This document shows positions 1-11,583 of a DNA stretch of 64,000 nt, piece after piece. The notes under the pieces are model-generated. The model had not been told where the DNA came from, did no database searches, and saw only the letters and a program-made list of their open reading frames with translations. The position numbers and the translations under genes were made by a program. Each line of letters begins with the position of its first letter. Positions within the stretch are counted from its first letter, which is position 1. This DNA comes from Mesostigma viride. Lineage: Eukaryota; Streptophyta; Mesostigmatophyceae; Mesostigmatales; Mesostigmataceae. The stretch is taken from positions 1,796,801 through 1,860,800 of the forward strand of contig RPFO01000348.1 in NCBI GenBank assembly GCA_009746045.1, given 5' to 3'.

Positions 1-773
1 AGATGTAGACACGATGAGCAATAATGTCGAGATAAAAGCCACATGGTGCTTGAATGCATCATGCGCCATTGGAAACGGCCGGGACGCTCCGTCTTAAGAA
101 CTACGCCGGAGCCTCCTAGGCTGTATGTGGTAATATGTTAAGTTCGGTTAGCCTGGAAATGCTCAAAACTCCAAAGCAGTCTGTGAAGTGTAAGTGAAAT
201 ACCAGCAACCGACGCCATTGTCCGGTTCTTGCTGGCTGCCAGTTTATTGCTGCCGGCCTCATGTGCGGCGGTAATTTTACGTTGTATGGATGTTACGCTG
301 CACCAGTCTGTGCTTTTTTACGTAGTACCAGTGTAGTGTAGAAATCCAAAAGCGCAAACGCCCAAAGCCAACTTCCAAGACGCCCAAAGCCCAATTCCAA
401 GACGCCCAAAGCCCAAAGGCGGGCGAGTCTGGCGCGGCGCCGGCCATTGGGCCCCGGAATAAGAAATACCGCTGTGAGGCTGACTGACCGACGACTGCCC
501 CTGGCTAAAATACCAACGCTCAGAAACGGCTTGGCATGTCACGTCATGTCATGTCAGGCCCCCCAACCCAGGCAACTCGCAACTGCGGTACTGGTATCTC
601 CGACGATACTTTGTCACTTTTCCAGTCGTAAAATAAATCGGCCATGCTCGCATTTCTGAGACGGAAAGTGCCGCCCATCGGTTGTCTTGCCAAAAGGCGG
701 CTCTTATTGGAATGTCCTGTTTGGGTGGTAGCTTGCGAGGAAGTCACTCGCAGCGCTGGGTTGAGAAGAAGGC
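1..773. other. upstream region of the first gene, no gene seen
   Basis: No coding region is supported here. Around 357-420 a short motif (CGCCCAAAGCC with TTCCAAGA spacers) recurs three times, a small imperfect tandem repeat. The stretch just before 774 should contain the promoter of the downstream gene, but I see no clear core promoter element. Confidence 0.5.
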
Positions 774-3700
774 ATGTCGAGCAAATACCCTGTTCGATTC
801 GTCTTGCCCGACAAACGGGTTATCCTGATTGAAAAGACATCACCTAATACGCCTATTTTAGCATTCTATGCTGTGAGCTCCAACCTTCTACTGCAGGTAA
901 GTCCTCGCGTCGTTAATCCGGTGCAGACTATGCATGGAGTCCACGCATGCCGCGATGTCATCCGCAGTACCCGTGCGACGTTTGTCTGATGCCAGCTGCT
1001 CGGATGCGTTTCTTGAAATTGATTTCTTCATCGCAGGCCGGGTACGAGTACGTTGCCCAGTGCCAACCGGCCCCGGGCTTTGATTTCGCGGTATGTCCGG
1101 ACGGCGTGGCCCCGAGCGCGTGTGACCTCCGCACGCCGCTGCAGGACATCCCCCGCATTCGCCGCATTTGGAAGGCCGGGCTGGTCCCCACGATCGCGCT
1201 GACCGAGCACGAGGACACCGAGGCCCGCAGACAAAAGAAACTGGCCATGGAGGCCAAAAGTAGCGGGAGGAGCAAGGTCTCCTCCTCCGAGGACCTTCCC
1301 TCCTTGTCCAGGTCGACGTCCAGGGACACCTCGATGGGTCCCAAGGACGACGAGATCCGCGCCGAGATCGAGCGCATCGAGCGAGAGGTCGCCGAGGAGA
1401 AGCAGCGGGAGGCGCAGCGACTGGAGGTGTTGGAGCGTGAGAAAGCCGAGAAGCTGCGTCGGATGAAGGACCGGGAAGAAAAGCTGCGGGCGGCAGCACT
1501 AGAGGAAGAGGCCAGGAAGCAGGAGCTGTTCAATGTGCTCAATCGGCGCCGCAAGGTGATCCAGGTGCCACCCCCGGGGGAAACACATGAGCCGGCAGCT
1601 GCTGCCGCTGCTGCTGCCCCGGTAACGCCCGAGCAAGAGCCAATGCGCCCCCCGCATGGTTTCACTAGCCACATCCGCGAGAGCATCGAAGCGGGCAAGC
1701 TTGCGGCGGCCACTTCACTCGATCCGGCAAAATTCCAGCACGTGTCACCCAGCAATGCCCCGCCCGGTCATGCCGGCCCCGCGTCGACCGCGCTTGAAGA
1801 CAAGTCGTCCTTTGAAGTTGGACGATCCAGTGCCAAGCTCTCCGCCCACGCCGGCCCTCATCATGATCCCTCCGCAGGGGCGCCACCACGCCCGGAGGAC
1901 GTGCTGCGTCACCAGCACGTGCCCGGCATGAGCATTGAGCAGAAGATCGAGGCAGCTCGGCTAGCCAAGCTGGCAGGGGATGCGGGGCAGGGGCAGCACC
2001 CGCAGGAATCCGCCCTCAAGCATCGGTCATCAGGCATGACGATCGAACAAAAGATCGAGGCGGCACGCATGGCCAAATATAGGACCGGGGCGGGGGAGTC
2101 CGACGAGCTAGCAGCCGCGTTGCAGCGGCGGTTGTCGCGCAACAAGAGTCAGGTGGGGGCGCCCGCGGCCGCGCACACCCACACGGCCACGCCCGCCCAT
2201 GCCGCTCCGGCTACCCTCGCTGCCACCCCAGAGGTCTCCGTCCCTGCTCCAGCCCCAGCCACCGAGCCGCCAGAATCAGCGCCACAACAATCGGTGGTCT
2301 CCATCGCGCCCGCGGTGGCCACGGTGGCGGAGGCGGTGGCCGAGGCTCCCTCATCTGCACCTGTGCGGGCGGCAGAGCCATCGTCCTTGGTGCTGTCAGA
2401 GGCAGGGCACTCATCGGAGGCCCCTGCATTGCCCTCCCCATCAGCCGCCGCGACCGGGGAAATTGAAGCAAGTGCAGCACTGGACGCATCGGGTGTGCTG
2501 CCGCCGCCACAGGAGCCAGCAGCCTGCATGGCCGTGCCGCCCATGCTGGAGACTGTCCTCGCGTCCGCAATCGTGGGTGGGGCTGCCGCCGATGCCACCG
2601 GTGCGGTGATGTCGGCAGGGCCACCGGCGGGGGGTGTTTCTGCGGAGCAAGAAGGCGCAGTTGGCACGGCTGCACCCGCGACCGCCCCCGATGGAAAGCC
2701 TGATGTAGCCGGTGCTGCCGGAACGGCTGCAGTGGGTGGGGCAGCAACCCAGCAGGACGTGGGCGTCCATGGGGACGTTGGCCTCTCGCTTCCGTCACCC
2801 AAGGGTGGCCCGTACAGGTCGTCCGTGTCCAGCGTGTCGGAGCCAGGGACCCTGGACGCCTCGGTGGCGTCGTCAGCGGCGGGTCACGACGTGGCGGTGG
2901 CGCGGACGCAAGAACTGGAGCCGTCGCTCCCTCTGGTGGCTGTGGGTGGGGGTGACGCGATGGAGACGCAGGGAGGGGTGCCCGACGTGGGGGCAGGGGG
3001 TGTGCCCCCGGTTGAAGCGGGTGGGGAGGGGCCTGCGTTCGGGGTGCCAGAGTGTCAGCCCTCGCAGCAAAGTGAGCTGTCTCCATCGTGCACGCCCGAC
3101 ACAGTCGGCCAGGAGGTGCTTGGTGCGCCGACAGCGCAGGTGGAAGGTGTAACTGCGGGGGCGAGTGGGCTGGAGGCAGCGCGTGGGGGTCCCATGCGAC
3201 CGGTTCTGGGTGGCACGGAGCCGTTGCCAGGTGTTGTCGCGAGGAGTGGGGATGGGACAGAGGGCGTGACGGCAGCAAGTGGCCTTCCTCCTGCCCTGCC
3301 GGGTGCGGGGGATGTTGGCGCGGCGGAGCCCATGGTCACCGATGACAGCATGGAGGAGCCTGCGGTGACGGTTGAGGGAAGGGAGGAGCCGGTGGCGGTT
3401 GTGCCGGCAGAGGGGATGGCGGCAGCGGGGGCGGTGGATCAGGTGCCCGAAGTATCGGTGGCGACGGCAGGTGGTGATGTTGCGGCAGCTAGCATGGATA
3501 CTACCATGGAGGAGGCGGAAGCGTCGGGTTCTCCTATGGCTAGTCCCGAGGGAATGGTCCAGCAGTTGCCAGCGCAGCAGGTGCCAGATGGGCAGGGGAT
3601 GCCACACGGGCAGGGGAACGTGCCGCTGACACTGTCAGCAGGGGAGCCCTCTCGCCGCGACTCCCAGGTGGTCGCTGAGGTCGTGGATGACCTCATCGCG

Positions 3701-5347
3701 ACGGTGCTGAGGGGGCAAGGCGCCGGGTGGCAGTTGGTAGACAGCCCCAAGGCAGCGCCGCAGCCGCCCGCCGCGCTGTCTGCCCTTCCTGCCCCATCGC
3801 CACTGGGTCCCCAAGAGGGCGAGCTCCTCCTGAGCAGCCCTTTTGACAACGCCAGTGAGGCGGCGAGCGAGGAGGGCAACGAGGAGGGCAACGAGGAGGG
3901 CAACGAGGAGGGCAACGAGGAGGGCGGCGAGGAGGGCAACGAGGAGGGGCGCGAGTATCACCCCCCCGCGATAACGAGGCTTAAACCCGCAGCCGGGATG
4001 GGCGCCGAGGGCATCCCCTCGTCGCCTGGCCGCCCGCCCGCAAAGGCCAAGGAGGTTTTGTCGCAGGCGGACCTGGACTTTGACTCTGACCAAGCGTCCA
4101 GCGTGGCGAGGGAGCTGGTGGAGTGGACGCGCAGCATCGTGCGCCCGCCCACCACGCCCTTGGCAGAGCCGGCGGCAGCACAGCCGTCTCAGCTGCAGCT
4201 GCAGGGGTGGGAGCAGGGACGGTCGGCAGAATCAGTGCCAAGGGAGGAAGCCCCATCTGAGCCAATGGACGCGTTTGCAAGGGAGCGAGAGGGAGGTCTG
4301 GGAAGGGCCGGGGGAGAAATGGTATCCGAGAGAGGAGGAGAAGATCAAGTCCTCGAAGAGCCGGACGAGGGCAGCGCATGGGGCGAGGGGGGGCCGGCGA
4401 CGGTCACTTGGTCGTCGTCCGTGGCGCAGGTGACCCCCTCGTCCAACAACGACCTGGTCCTGGCGGGGACCAAGACGCCTGTGCCTGAGAACTGCCCGGA
4501 CGACGAGTTCCCGCAGCTCAGGGTGCCGCCGGCAGAATTAGAAGGCGCTGCTGGTGCAGTCAACAACATTGCGGCACCTGTCCATGCAGCAGAGCCGGGA
4601 CTAGCACGCATCCCGAGCCTGGGGGGTGCCGGGGTGGCTGTCGGGCAATCCATAGGCGATCAACCATCGGGAGGGGTGAGTGGGGCGGCTGGCGAGAGAG
4701 CCGCTGTCCACAGTGGCGCGATGGGTGTTAAGACAGAAGAGGGGCTCCGGGTGGCAGGCCTTGGGCTGAGTCAGCCCGACGCGATGTCCGAGGGGCCGCT
4801 CGTCGGCGCGGAGACGACCATTCTCCCACTGGAGGGTGCACAGCCAGGCCCAGCGGGCGAAGACGCGAGCGAGGGCGCCGTGTGGATGATGGACAACCCG
4901 ATGTTCATGGACGAAGGGGCGGCGGGCGGGCGGGGTAAGGTCGCAGGGGCGGGTCCCGAGACAGCCACGGTGGCGGCCACGGTCGCGGCCACAGTGGGCG
5001 CGGAGGATGAGCTGGACCTGATGCGTGTGCTCACGCCCACGCTGTCCTCGAGAGGGGCCGCGTCGATGCTGCGCGCGGAGCCCGCGACGACGGCCCACTT
5101 TGATGTCCTCCTCGGCGCGGTCGTCGGCATAAGGGAGCTGATTGAGGCCAATGCGTGCCTGCGGGACAACCTAGCAAAGTGGGCCAAGCTTCACGGGATG
5201 GTGGTCCCCATCGCCCAGCTGTGCATGCCGGGGGTGGATGTGTCGTTGCTGCCGCCGCCAGCGTGGGTGGGAGCGGGGGGTGGGGGCGGGGTCATGGGGG
5301 GGGAGGCGCCCGGATCAGATGCTGGTGGGCCGGCCCCTTTGAATTAG
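774..5347 (+). CDS. large low-complexity protein with N-terminal ubiquitin-fold-like region and coiled coil (2 exons: 774-896, 1037-5347)
   Basis: Exon 1 starts at ATG 774 and ends at 896 before a strong GTAAGT donor. Exon 2 begins at 1037 after TTTCTTCATCGCAG, and the phases agree (0/0), giving about 1,477 aa. Residues ~4-100 look like a compact beta-rich fold (opens KYPVRFVLPDKRVILIE, ends PRIRRIWKAGLVPTIAL), reminiscent of ubiquitin-like or FERM F0 domains; that assignment is inference. Residues ~140-215 are a highly charged E/K/R coiled coil. Two short repeats follow, each with core (S/T)IEQKIEAAR(L/M)AK. About 1,000 residues rich in Ala, Gly, Pro, Val and Glu come next, probably disordered, including an EEGN repeat encoded at 3869-3950. 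The last ~90 residues regain order (helical stretch GIRELIEANACLRDNLAKWA). No enzyme motif, signal peptide or membrane segment is seen. A cytoskeletal or scaffold role is possible but unproven. Confidence 0.75.
897..1036 (+). other. spliceosomal intron, 140 bp
   Basis: GTAAGT donor at 897 and a pyrimidine-rich TTTCTTCATCGCAG acceptor ending at 1036. Removing it joins the 774 ATG reading frame to the long downstream frame in phase 0. The long frame can also be read from an ATG at 947 inside the intron, but that would lose the N-terminal strand that completes the folded domain. Confidence 0.75.
3869..3950 (+). repeat. 12-bp coding minisatellite (EEGN)n
   Basis: About six to seven head-to-tail copies of GAGGAGGGCAAC, in frame, encode Glu-Glu-Gly-Asn units, with GGC replacing AAC in one unit. 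The unit length is a multiple of three, so copy-number change would not shift the frame of the host gene. Confidence 0.9.
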
Positions 5348-6892
5348 GTGGTCCCTGGCACTGTCAGCGATGCCGAAGAGTTCTTCCCTTTTTCCAAGGG
5401 AAGGGGGCTTGGACTCATGTATCATAACGAGCGGGACACCCGAGGGTAGGCCCATTGATCGTGGCCAGTATCTATTGGGGAATGCAAGCCATGACTTCTT
5501 GGGTGGAGGAGGTGCGCCCCTGGCCCACATAGGGGTGAAAATGGGGCTAGTGCGCCAGCAGTAAGCACAAGTTGGTGGTGAATGGTTGCATGGCCAGAAA
5601 GCCCTCGGGATCGCCTTCCTGGGGGTGAAGTATTCCTGGGAAAACATCGTTAGCTTCCTGGTAGCCCCTCTCAGATGGCCCGGAGGCAATCCACGCTGGT
5701 GCCTACTTACTCTGGGTTCCTGCACAACCATGGTCGCCATTGCGCCATGGCTGCGTTGAGCTGTCGATTGGCGTTGACATTATTTCACATTTTATTGTCC
5801 TGGCTTGAGTGAGCATGGACCCCATTCACAGGATCCCTTTTTTTTTTTTTGGTTGCGGTTTGACTGTAGGGAGCTTCATACTTAGCTGTAATCTGTGGCC
5901 GAGACAACCACGGTGTTCTTTGAAATAAAAGTGCTCCAGCCCAAGGAGGATGCCCTCTTCTGGAAAGGGATACAGGGGTAGAGCACAACCTTTTTGCTAT
6001 TGTTATAACCTGGCCGCCCCCCCCCTGAGCTCCGCCTGTCGGACGACACCCCAGTTCCCTTCCCCGCTTCTGGTCGCTTCAAGCTGCTAGGCAGCTTGTC
6101 ACGTCCGTGATCATTTACGTTCGTGCACTCGAGAAACGGCTGTTTAACGAATAATTTACATCCGTTCAGTTCCGTTGGTACCGCAGTAAATGGCTTGGAT
6201 TTGTTGAAGTCTGGGTACTGGCCGGTGTAAGGAAGTACTTTGTCACGTCCGTGCACTCGAGACCGGCTACAGGTTCACCGAATCATTTACGCCCGGTTAA
6301 GTTCCGTTGGTTTGGTTCCGCGGTATCCGTTTGGCTTGGATTTGTTCAAGTCTGGGTACCGGCCAGTGTGAAGCGCCGCGCCGGATGCTAGTACCCAGCT
6401 CTACGACGCTTGTGGCTGAATATTTACTTTTGTGGTGTGTTTAACTGTCCACCGTCGGTAGATATCGGACGTCACAGTCATTATCTTATTATGACTGAGC
6501 GTCGCGCGTAATCATTATTGTATTGCTAGGCCGTGCAGACTGATTTGATTGACTCGCACTGACACGCGTCGCTCATAGCTCATAGCCTGCGCGCCAAAGC
6601 CTGAAATGTGTTGTGACAAGCAGGCAGTATTTGCAGCACATACGATTTGCTGTATTGCTGGGAAATGCTCGAAACACACGCCCTGATCAAGCAAGCTGTT
6701 TCCGGCCCCACCGTCTAGGTCATCTAGTCGCTCTACACGTAAAAAATAAATAAATTAAATTATAACATGCCTCCGTTGGGAGATCATGTAGCACATATTC
6801 CATGATGGATGGGTGGACTGGAGGAAGCCGCGTAATCGAACTAACCTAACTCTAAGCTATCTAGTCTAGAAAATCCTAACTACACTACTAGC
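5348..6892. other. intergenic, with an imperfect ~140-bp tandem duplication
   Basis: No gene is seen. Positions ~6098-6235 and ~6242-6375 are diverged tandem copies: both carry TTGTCACGTCCGTG, CACTCGAGA, a TTCCGTTGGT core and GGCTTGGATTTGTT(G/C)AAG, ending in GTCTGGGTAC. Positions ~6745-6890 match the sequence at ~59575-59710 (see LINE tail entries). Confidence 0.6.
6745..6892 (-). repeat. LINE 3' tail (untranslated end)
   Basis: Directly downstream, on the minus strand, of the LINE coding end at 6893. On the plus strand it carries AATTATAACATGCCTCCGTT, CACATATTCC, a GATGGGTGG-like stretch, GCCGCGTAATC and CTAGTCTAGAAAA. The same blocks occur in the same order at ~59575-59710, so this is a dispersed repeat. 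I read it as the 3' untranslated tail of the LINE family. Confidence 0.6.
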
Positions 6893-9050
6893 TCAGCAAA
6901 ACGCCTCCTCCTCTTGGGGGGAGGTGGCTTGCCCACAGCTAGGGGCTGGAGTGTGAGCCTTGACAATCTTCTGCCACCACGTCTTGTTCTGCATGGCAGT
7001 CCAAAGAAGGGAGAGAGAGTGGTTGCCGTGTTCAAACTGGGCCGGGACCACTAGGTCAGCCAGCAACATCTGGGTGTAGTTCATGGCATGTTTCCCTACC
7101 CTTTTAGGAATGTCCTTGGGGCCAGGCCAGGTCGATCAAAATATGCCGCCCTGGTTGGCCAAGCCGCTGGGGGCCGGCCAGACCAAGGGCGGTGTCGACC
7201 TGGCTGGTGCGAGTAAGATGTCCTACAAATGCTATCCTACGCTGCCTAATCTCGTCCGAAATACGAGGCATACCCTGATACAAAGACTCTAATGACCTAC
7301 GCTTGGAAAACCCTACGTTCAGGACCTGTCGGAGCATCCTGTAAAACGTGCCGTCTAGCTTAGCTGCCAGTGTTGGTGTGATTGTCCACGCCTCGGCCGG
7401 CGCCATACGTAAGCACCGTGAGGACGAGGACCTTGAAGAGGATGCCGGCTTGCGGTGCTCGCCCAGGCCCTTGGAGCGCCAGTAGGTGTTTAGCGAACGA
7501 AGCCTAGCCCAGGCCAGGCCGATGCGGATGTCCACATCGTCGGCGGTGTCAGGGAGCATCATGCTCCCCAACAGTTTGAAGCGATCGCGGAACGGGACCT
7601 CTGTCCCGTCGAGCAGGCGCGGCAGCGGTGGGCGACTGGAGGCCCCAATCACCATCGCCTCAGTTTTGACACTAATCTCCAACCCCACCGCCCTCGCCTC
7701 CAGGCCCAGACAGTCCAGCCAGGTCTGAATGTGCTCGGGGCGCGCGATGAGGGTGGTGTCGTCCGCATAAATCAGGTCGGCCAGGCGGTAACCAGTGCTA
7801 ACCCCGCCGTGCTCGCGCGCGGATGTCCAAGCCTGGCTCGAACCCCACGTGTGACCCGGTAAAGCGCGCACGTGCCCGGCATGACGTGATCCACGACAAT
7901 AATGAACAGGTATGGGGACAGGACACAACCTTGCCACACCCCGTGGTGAAGCCGGGAATGGTGGGGTGGTGCCTTCCGCAGTCCGCACTAGCTAGTGCCT
8001 GTGAGCCCTCATACAGTCGAAGAATGGCAGCAATAAATGCTGGTGGCACCCGATCCAGAGCAAGGATGGCCCAAAGAGCCTCCCAGAGGACCGTGTCAAA
8101 GGCCTTGATATAGTCGACAAAAATGAAGACCAGGGGCAACCTGTCAGGGGCAAAGGCGACGCACCTCCTCCATCAGCCGGCGCGCGACAAACACAGCCAT
8201 GACAGTGTTACGACCACGGCGGAAACCCCGATCTGAGACTCACCCAGGTGTGGGTCCAGCGCGGCGCGGAGCCTGTGCAGCATCGATGCGCATGATCGAA
8301 GACCTTCAGCGCGGCGCTCTGGAGGCAGACACCCCGATAGTTACCGGGGTCAGCAGCAGAGACCTTCTTGTACAGCATGACGCGGATGCATGGCCGTCTG
8401 CCACTCAGCAGGCGGAGGCTCGTCGGAGAGCAGGACACGGTTGCAGAACGCCAGCAGAAGATCCCTCACCGCCGGGTCAGGGGTCTTCAGCAGCTCAGCA
8501 GAAAGGTGGTCGGCACCGACCGCCGCATCGTACCGCAGGCGAGCAAGGGCGCCGTCCAGTTCCTTCAAAGTGAAGGGGTGGGCGACGTCGTCAGCGGTGG
8601 CAAGGCAGCCCTCCTCGGCAAGGCGGGGACTTGGTAGTCCGCGGCCGAGGAGGGGGGCGCCGGCGGCGGCGGGGGTCCGGCAACCCCGAGACGGGCGGCC
8701 GTCTCGGGGTGAATTGCGGCGGGGGGGGGGCGCGAGCCCCACCTGTCAAGGAAACATTGTGGGCCAACCAGCGGTCAAGGCTGACCGGCCGGCCGTGCCG
8801 TCCCCCGTGTGCTCCACCGGGGTGCGCTGCCGCCGGCCGCCGAGCCGGTCGAGGTGCATGCATGGTACCACATGTCCTTGCCCTGGTTGCGAGCTTGGCA
8901 GGCCTTGGCATCGGCGATTCACTGGGCCGCCTCCGCGTCCTGAGCGTGCTCGTACGCCTCCACGAGGGCAGCCTTGACGCGCACCGGTTTCCGCAGCGGG
9001 TCCCGGTTGCGCTTGAGCCGGGCGATGCCGTTATATCCAACGCCAATGGC
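6893..9050 (-). mobile_element. decayed 5'-truncated LINE (non-LTR) reverse transcriptase
   Basis: Reading 3' to 5' on the plus strand: ~8900-9050 encodes the linker before RT (frames broken), ~8350-8600 the early RT (TLKELDGALARLRYDAAVGA), ~7990-8139 the VDYIKAFDTVLWEALW block, and 7104-7800 the catalytic LADLIYADDTTLIARPEHI with the RT C-terminus. A C-terminal piece (LLWTAMQNKTWWQKIVKAH) ends at 6893. At least three frameshifts separate these blocks and no apurinic endonuclease domain remains, so the copy is inactive. The YADD box and the C-terminal pattern match the plus-strand LINE copies at 56.7-60.7 kb, so they are related families within one clade. Confidence 0.85.
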
Positions 9051-11583
9051 GAGACCGTATTAATTTGGAAAGGCCAATTCCAAAGCTGTCAAAGGTAGCT
9101 ACAGGCAAGCGCGAGGATACCAGCGTGACCTCCCCAGTGAGGTGCTCAACTGCAAGGGGCGAGTGCACCTTACCCTGACCTGGATCGAGCATCACCACTG
9201 CCAAAATTAGTATTTCTAAGTGCCAACCGTTCTCATCAACATATGATCCACCTCCACCTGACCACCTCTAAGGGAGCACGCCCAGCGCTTACCGTACGGT
9301 GATACTCCTGCACATGCCAAGGATATCAATGCGGTGGGTGATGCAGAACGCCACGACCTCAGCCATGCGATGAGCGTACGTGATCGGTGTCCACAGGTAT
9401 AGGCCATGAGCATTTGAAAGAAGCGCGATGCTACGCGCCGGCCGGTGCGCTGGCCAAGTAGGGCAGGGCATTTGCGCTGCACTGTGCCAGACTGATTGCC
9501 TGAGGTTGATGGGAAGACCTGTAGGGTGCTGAGATGGGCTGGAAGGGTTAATTGGCACAGTCAAGCTAGGGGGGGGAAGGCCTGGCTGGGCAGCTGGGGG
9601 AGGGCGGGAAGGGTTTGGCGCGGAGGCGGGGGGTGGCTGGGCAGCGGGGGGAGGGTGAGGAGTGCTCAAGAAAGTGGGGTGACTAGCTAGTCGGGGACTG
9701 CAATTGGGGAGCTAGGCTGGGAGCTAGGGAAAATAGTGCTTTTACTCGCAAGCTACTAGGGGCAAGTGGCGCATGCGATGTCGCCACCTGCTTGTGGCAG
9801 TCAGGCGCCGGGGGACTGCATGCGCTCCATGCACGTTGCACAAGGCGGCGGCCATGCTAGAGGCCGTTCAAGCTGGTGTAGGAAGCGGTGAGTAACTTGG
9901 CGGGCGTGGCATATGGTGGCGTCCCCATGCACTGACTCATGGCACCCGAATGTCTACCCGCACACTTCAGTATACAGTTTCATTGTGCCAGCAGACAATG
10001 CCCCCACCATCGTGCCCACCACCCCTACGCACATTTCAGCATCAGTGCACCCACAGTTATGCCAGACTCTCCTCGTGGGTAGTTTTGATTCCAGCTAGCT
10101 GTGGCTTGCCTCCAGGCATGAGGGAAGACGGGTGTCTCTGACCCCTTCCCAGTACGTCACTGGGCAACATACAGGGATGAAATGCACTTTAACTCTGTAC
10201 ATACTATTGGGCTCCGTTCGACTCCCCGACGTGAGTGCAATTTATTAATGCAAGCTAAGACTAATGACTCGCCCAACGGCACTGGGACGCGAATGCACGA
10301 CCGAATATTCCAAATACATTATTGATGGGTAGAGGGACGGCCGGACGGATGAACAAATGAATGAACATTTACGAATAAGTGAATGGATTGTTAAAATGAA
10401 AAAGGAAGTTAGGGGTGCTTGATTAAACACTTCAAATTAATGGGATTGACCCTTTCGCGTGGAACCCTAGCTTGCATGGGTGATCCAGGTACATACTTAT
10501 ACATTGATCATCAGCTTGCCGATCTAACGGGGATGTGCTTATTACACGTGCATGTCAGCCCATGCACTTGTCAAACCAGCAAAATTTGTCAGCAAAGCAA
10601 AACATTCAAGAGTGTGTCATTCACTCATTATACCTGGCAATGCCAGCCTAGGTAGTCCAGGGCGCGAGAGAGGCAGCCGGTGAGGCCCTTGGGGACTTCA
10701 GAGGGCGTCTGACAGCTGTAGAAGAAGGGACTGCCTTCCCAGCTGGCTTTGCTAAGTCCCCATGGGCAGAGCCTGCATTTGTGCCCACTTGGTCAGTGCG
10801 AGTAATATCGTCGGCAGGCAGTAGGAGGCGGCAGTAGCCTGTCGGACAGTATCGCTAACGGCAGCTAGTGGTAATCATCCTATGTGCGGCGCTCTGCAAA
10901 GAGCGCAAGCCCAGATGGGCATGCCGCATCATCGTAATGACAGTACTGTTGAGGTGGGTGCTCGCACCCATTCAAGAGGATACTGATTGAGAGTCTGTTA
11001 CGGCCTGCACCACTCAGGCGGAACATTGCTGTTCCAAAACTCATTGGCGGCGGCGGTGGCGGGGGGCTGCCTGCGCCTGGCCAAATGCCGCAGCAATGAC
11101 GTCGTCATGTTAATACATTAATCGACATCGTCCGCCTGGATGGGAGCCGGCTGCCAAGCTTGGTAGAAACATGGTGTTGTGAAGCTCATCGCTTTTGGAG
11201 GAGGGCGCGCTCCAACAGGCTGATGCGTTGCTCCACCCATTCCTGCCCCATTTAGTGCAAGCAACAGGAGGATGATGATATGATCCACTCAGTGCGGGAT
11301 CAGCATGCATTCTGTGAAAGTATAGCAAATTCATAGAGAGAAGAGGCTTCAATCTTGGTCCGTTGCCTCCAAGGAATTGTGCACTGCCAAGGCTTAGTAC
11401 AGCAAGCGCACACATTTTGGGAAGCCTAAAGCTTCCAAGTTTCTTGCAGAATGCAGCTAAGCAACATAACAAAGTCTGGGGGCTAATCTTAGTAGCTAAG
11501 ATTGAGTTCTCGTCATGGCCATGCACCATGCACCTGCTTTAGTGAGTAGAAGTCCAGGTCTCCAGGACAGTCAAGGGTACGTA
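9051..11583. other. intergenic, G-rich tract, no gene seen
   Basis: No coding region is supported. Positions ~9535-9665 form a strongly G-rich tract (many GGGG runs with GGCTGGGCAGC repeated twice) that could form G-quadruplexes on the plus strand. Apart from that the stretch is unremarkable mixed sequence, with a short G-rich burst near 11045-11070. Confidence 0.5.

Noticed and set aside
2149-4433. Long open frames on the minus strand and other plus frames opposite the 1,477-aa gene
   Set aside because: The GC-rich, low-complexity host sequence suppresses stops in all frames; these frames lack domain signals and are shadows.
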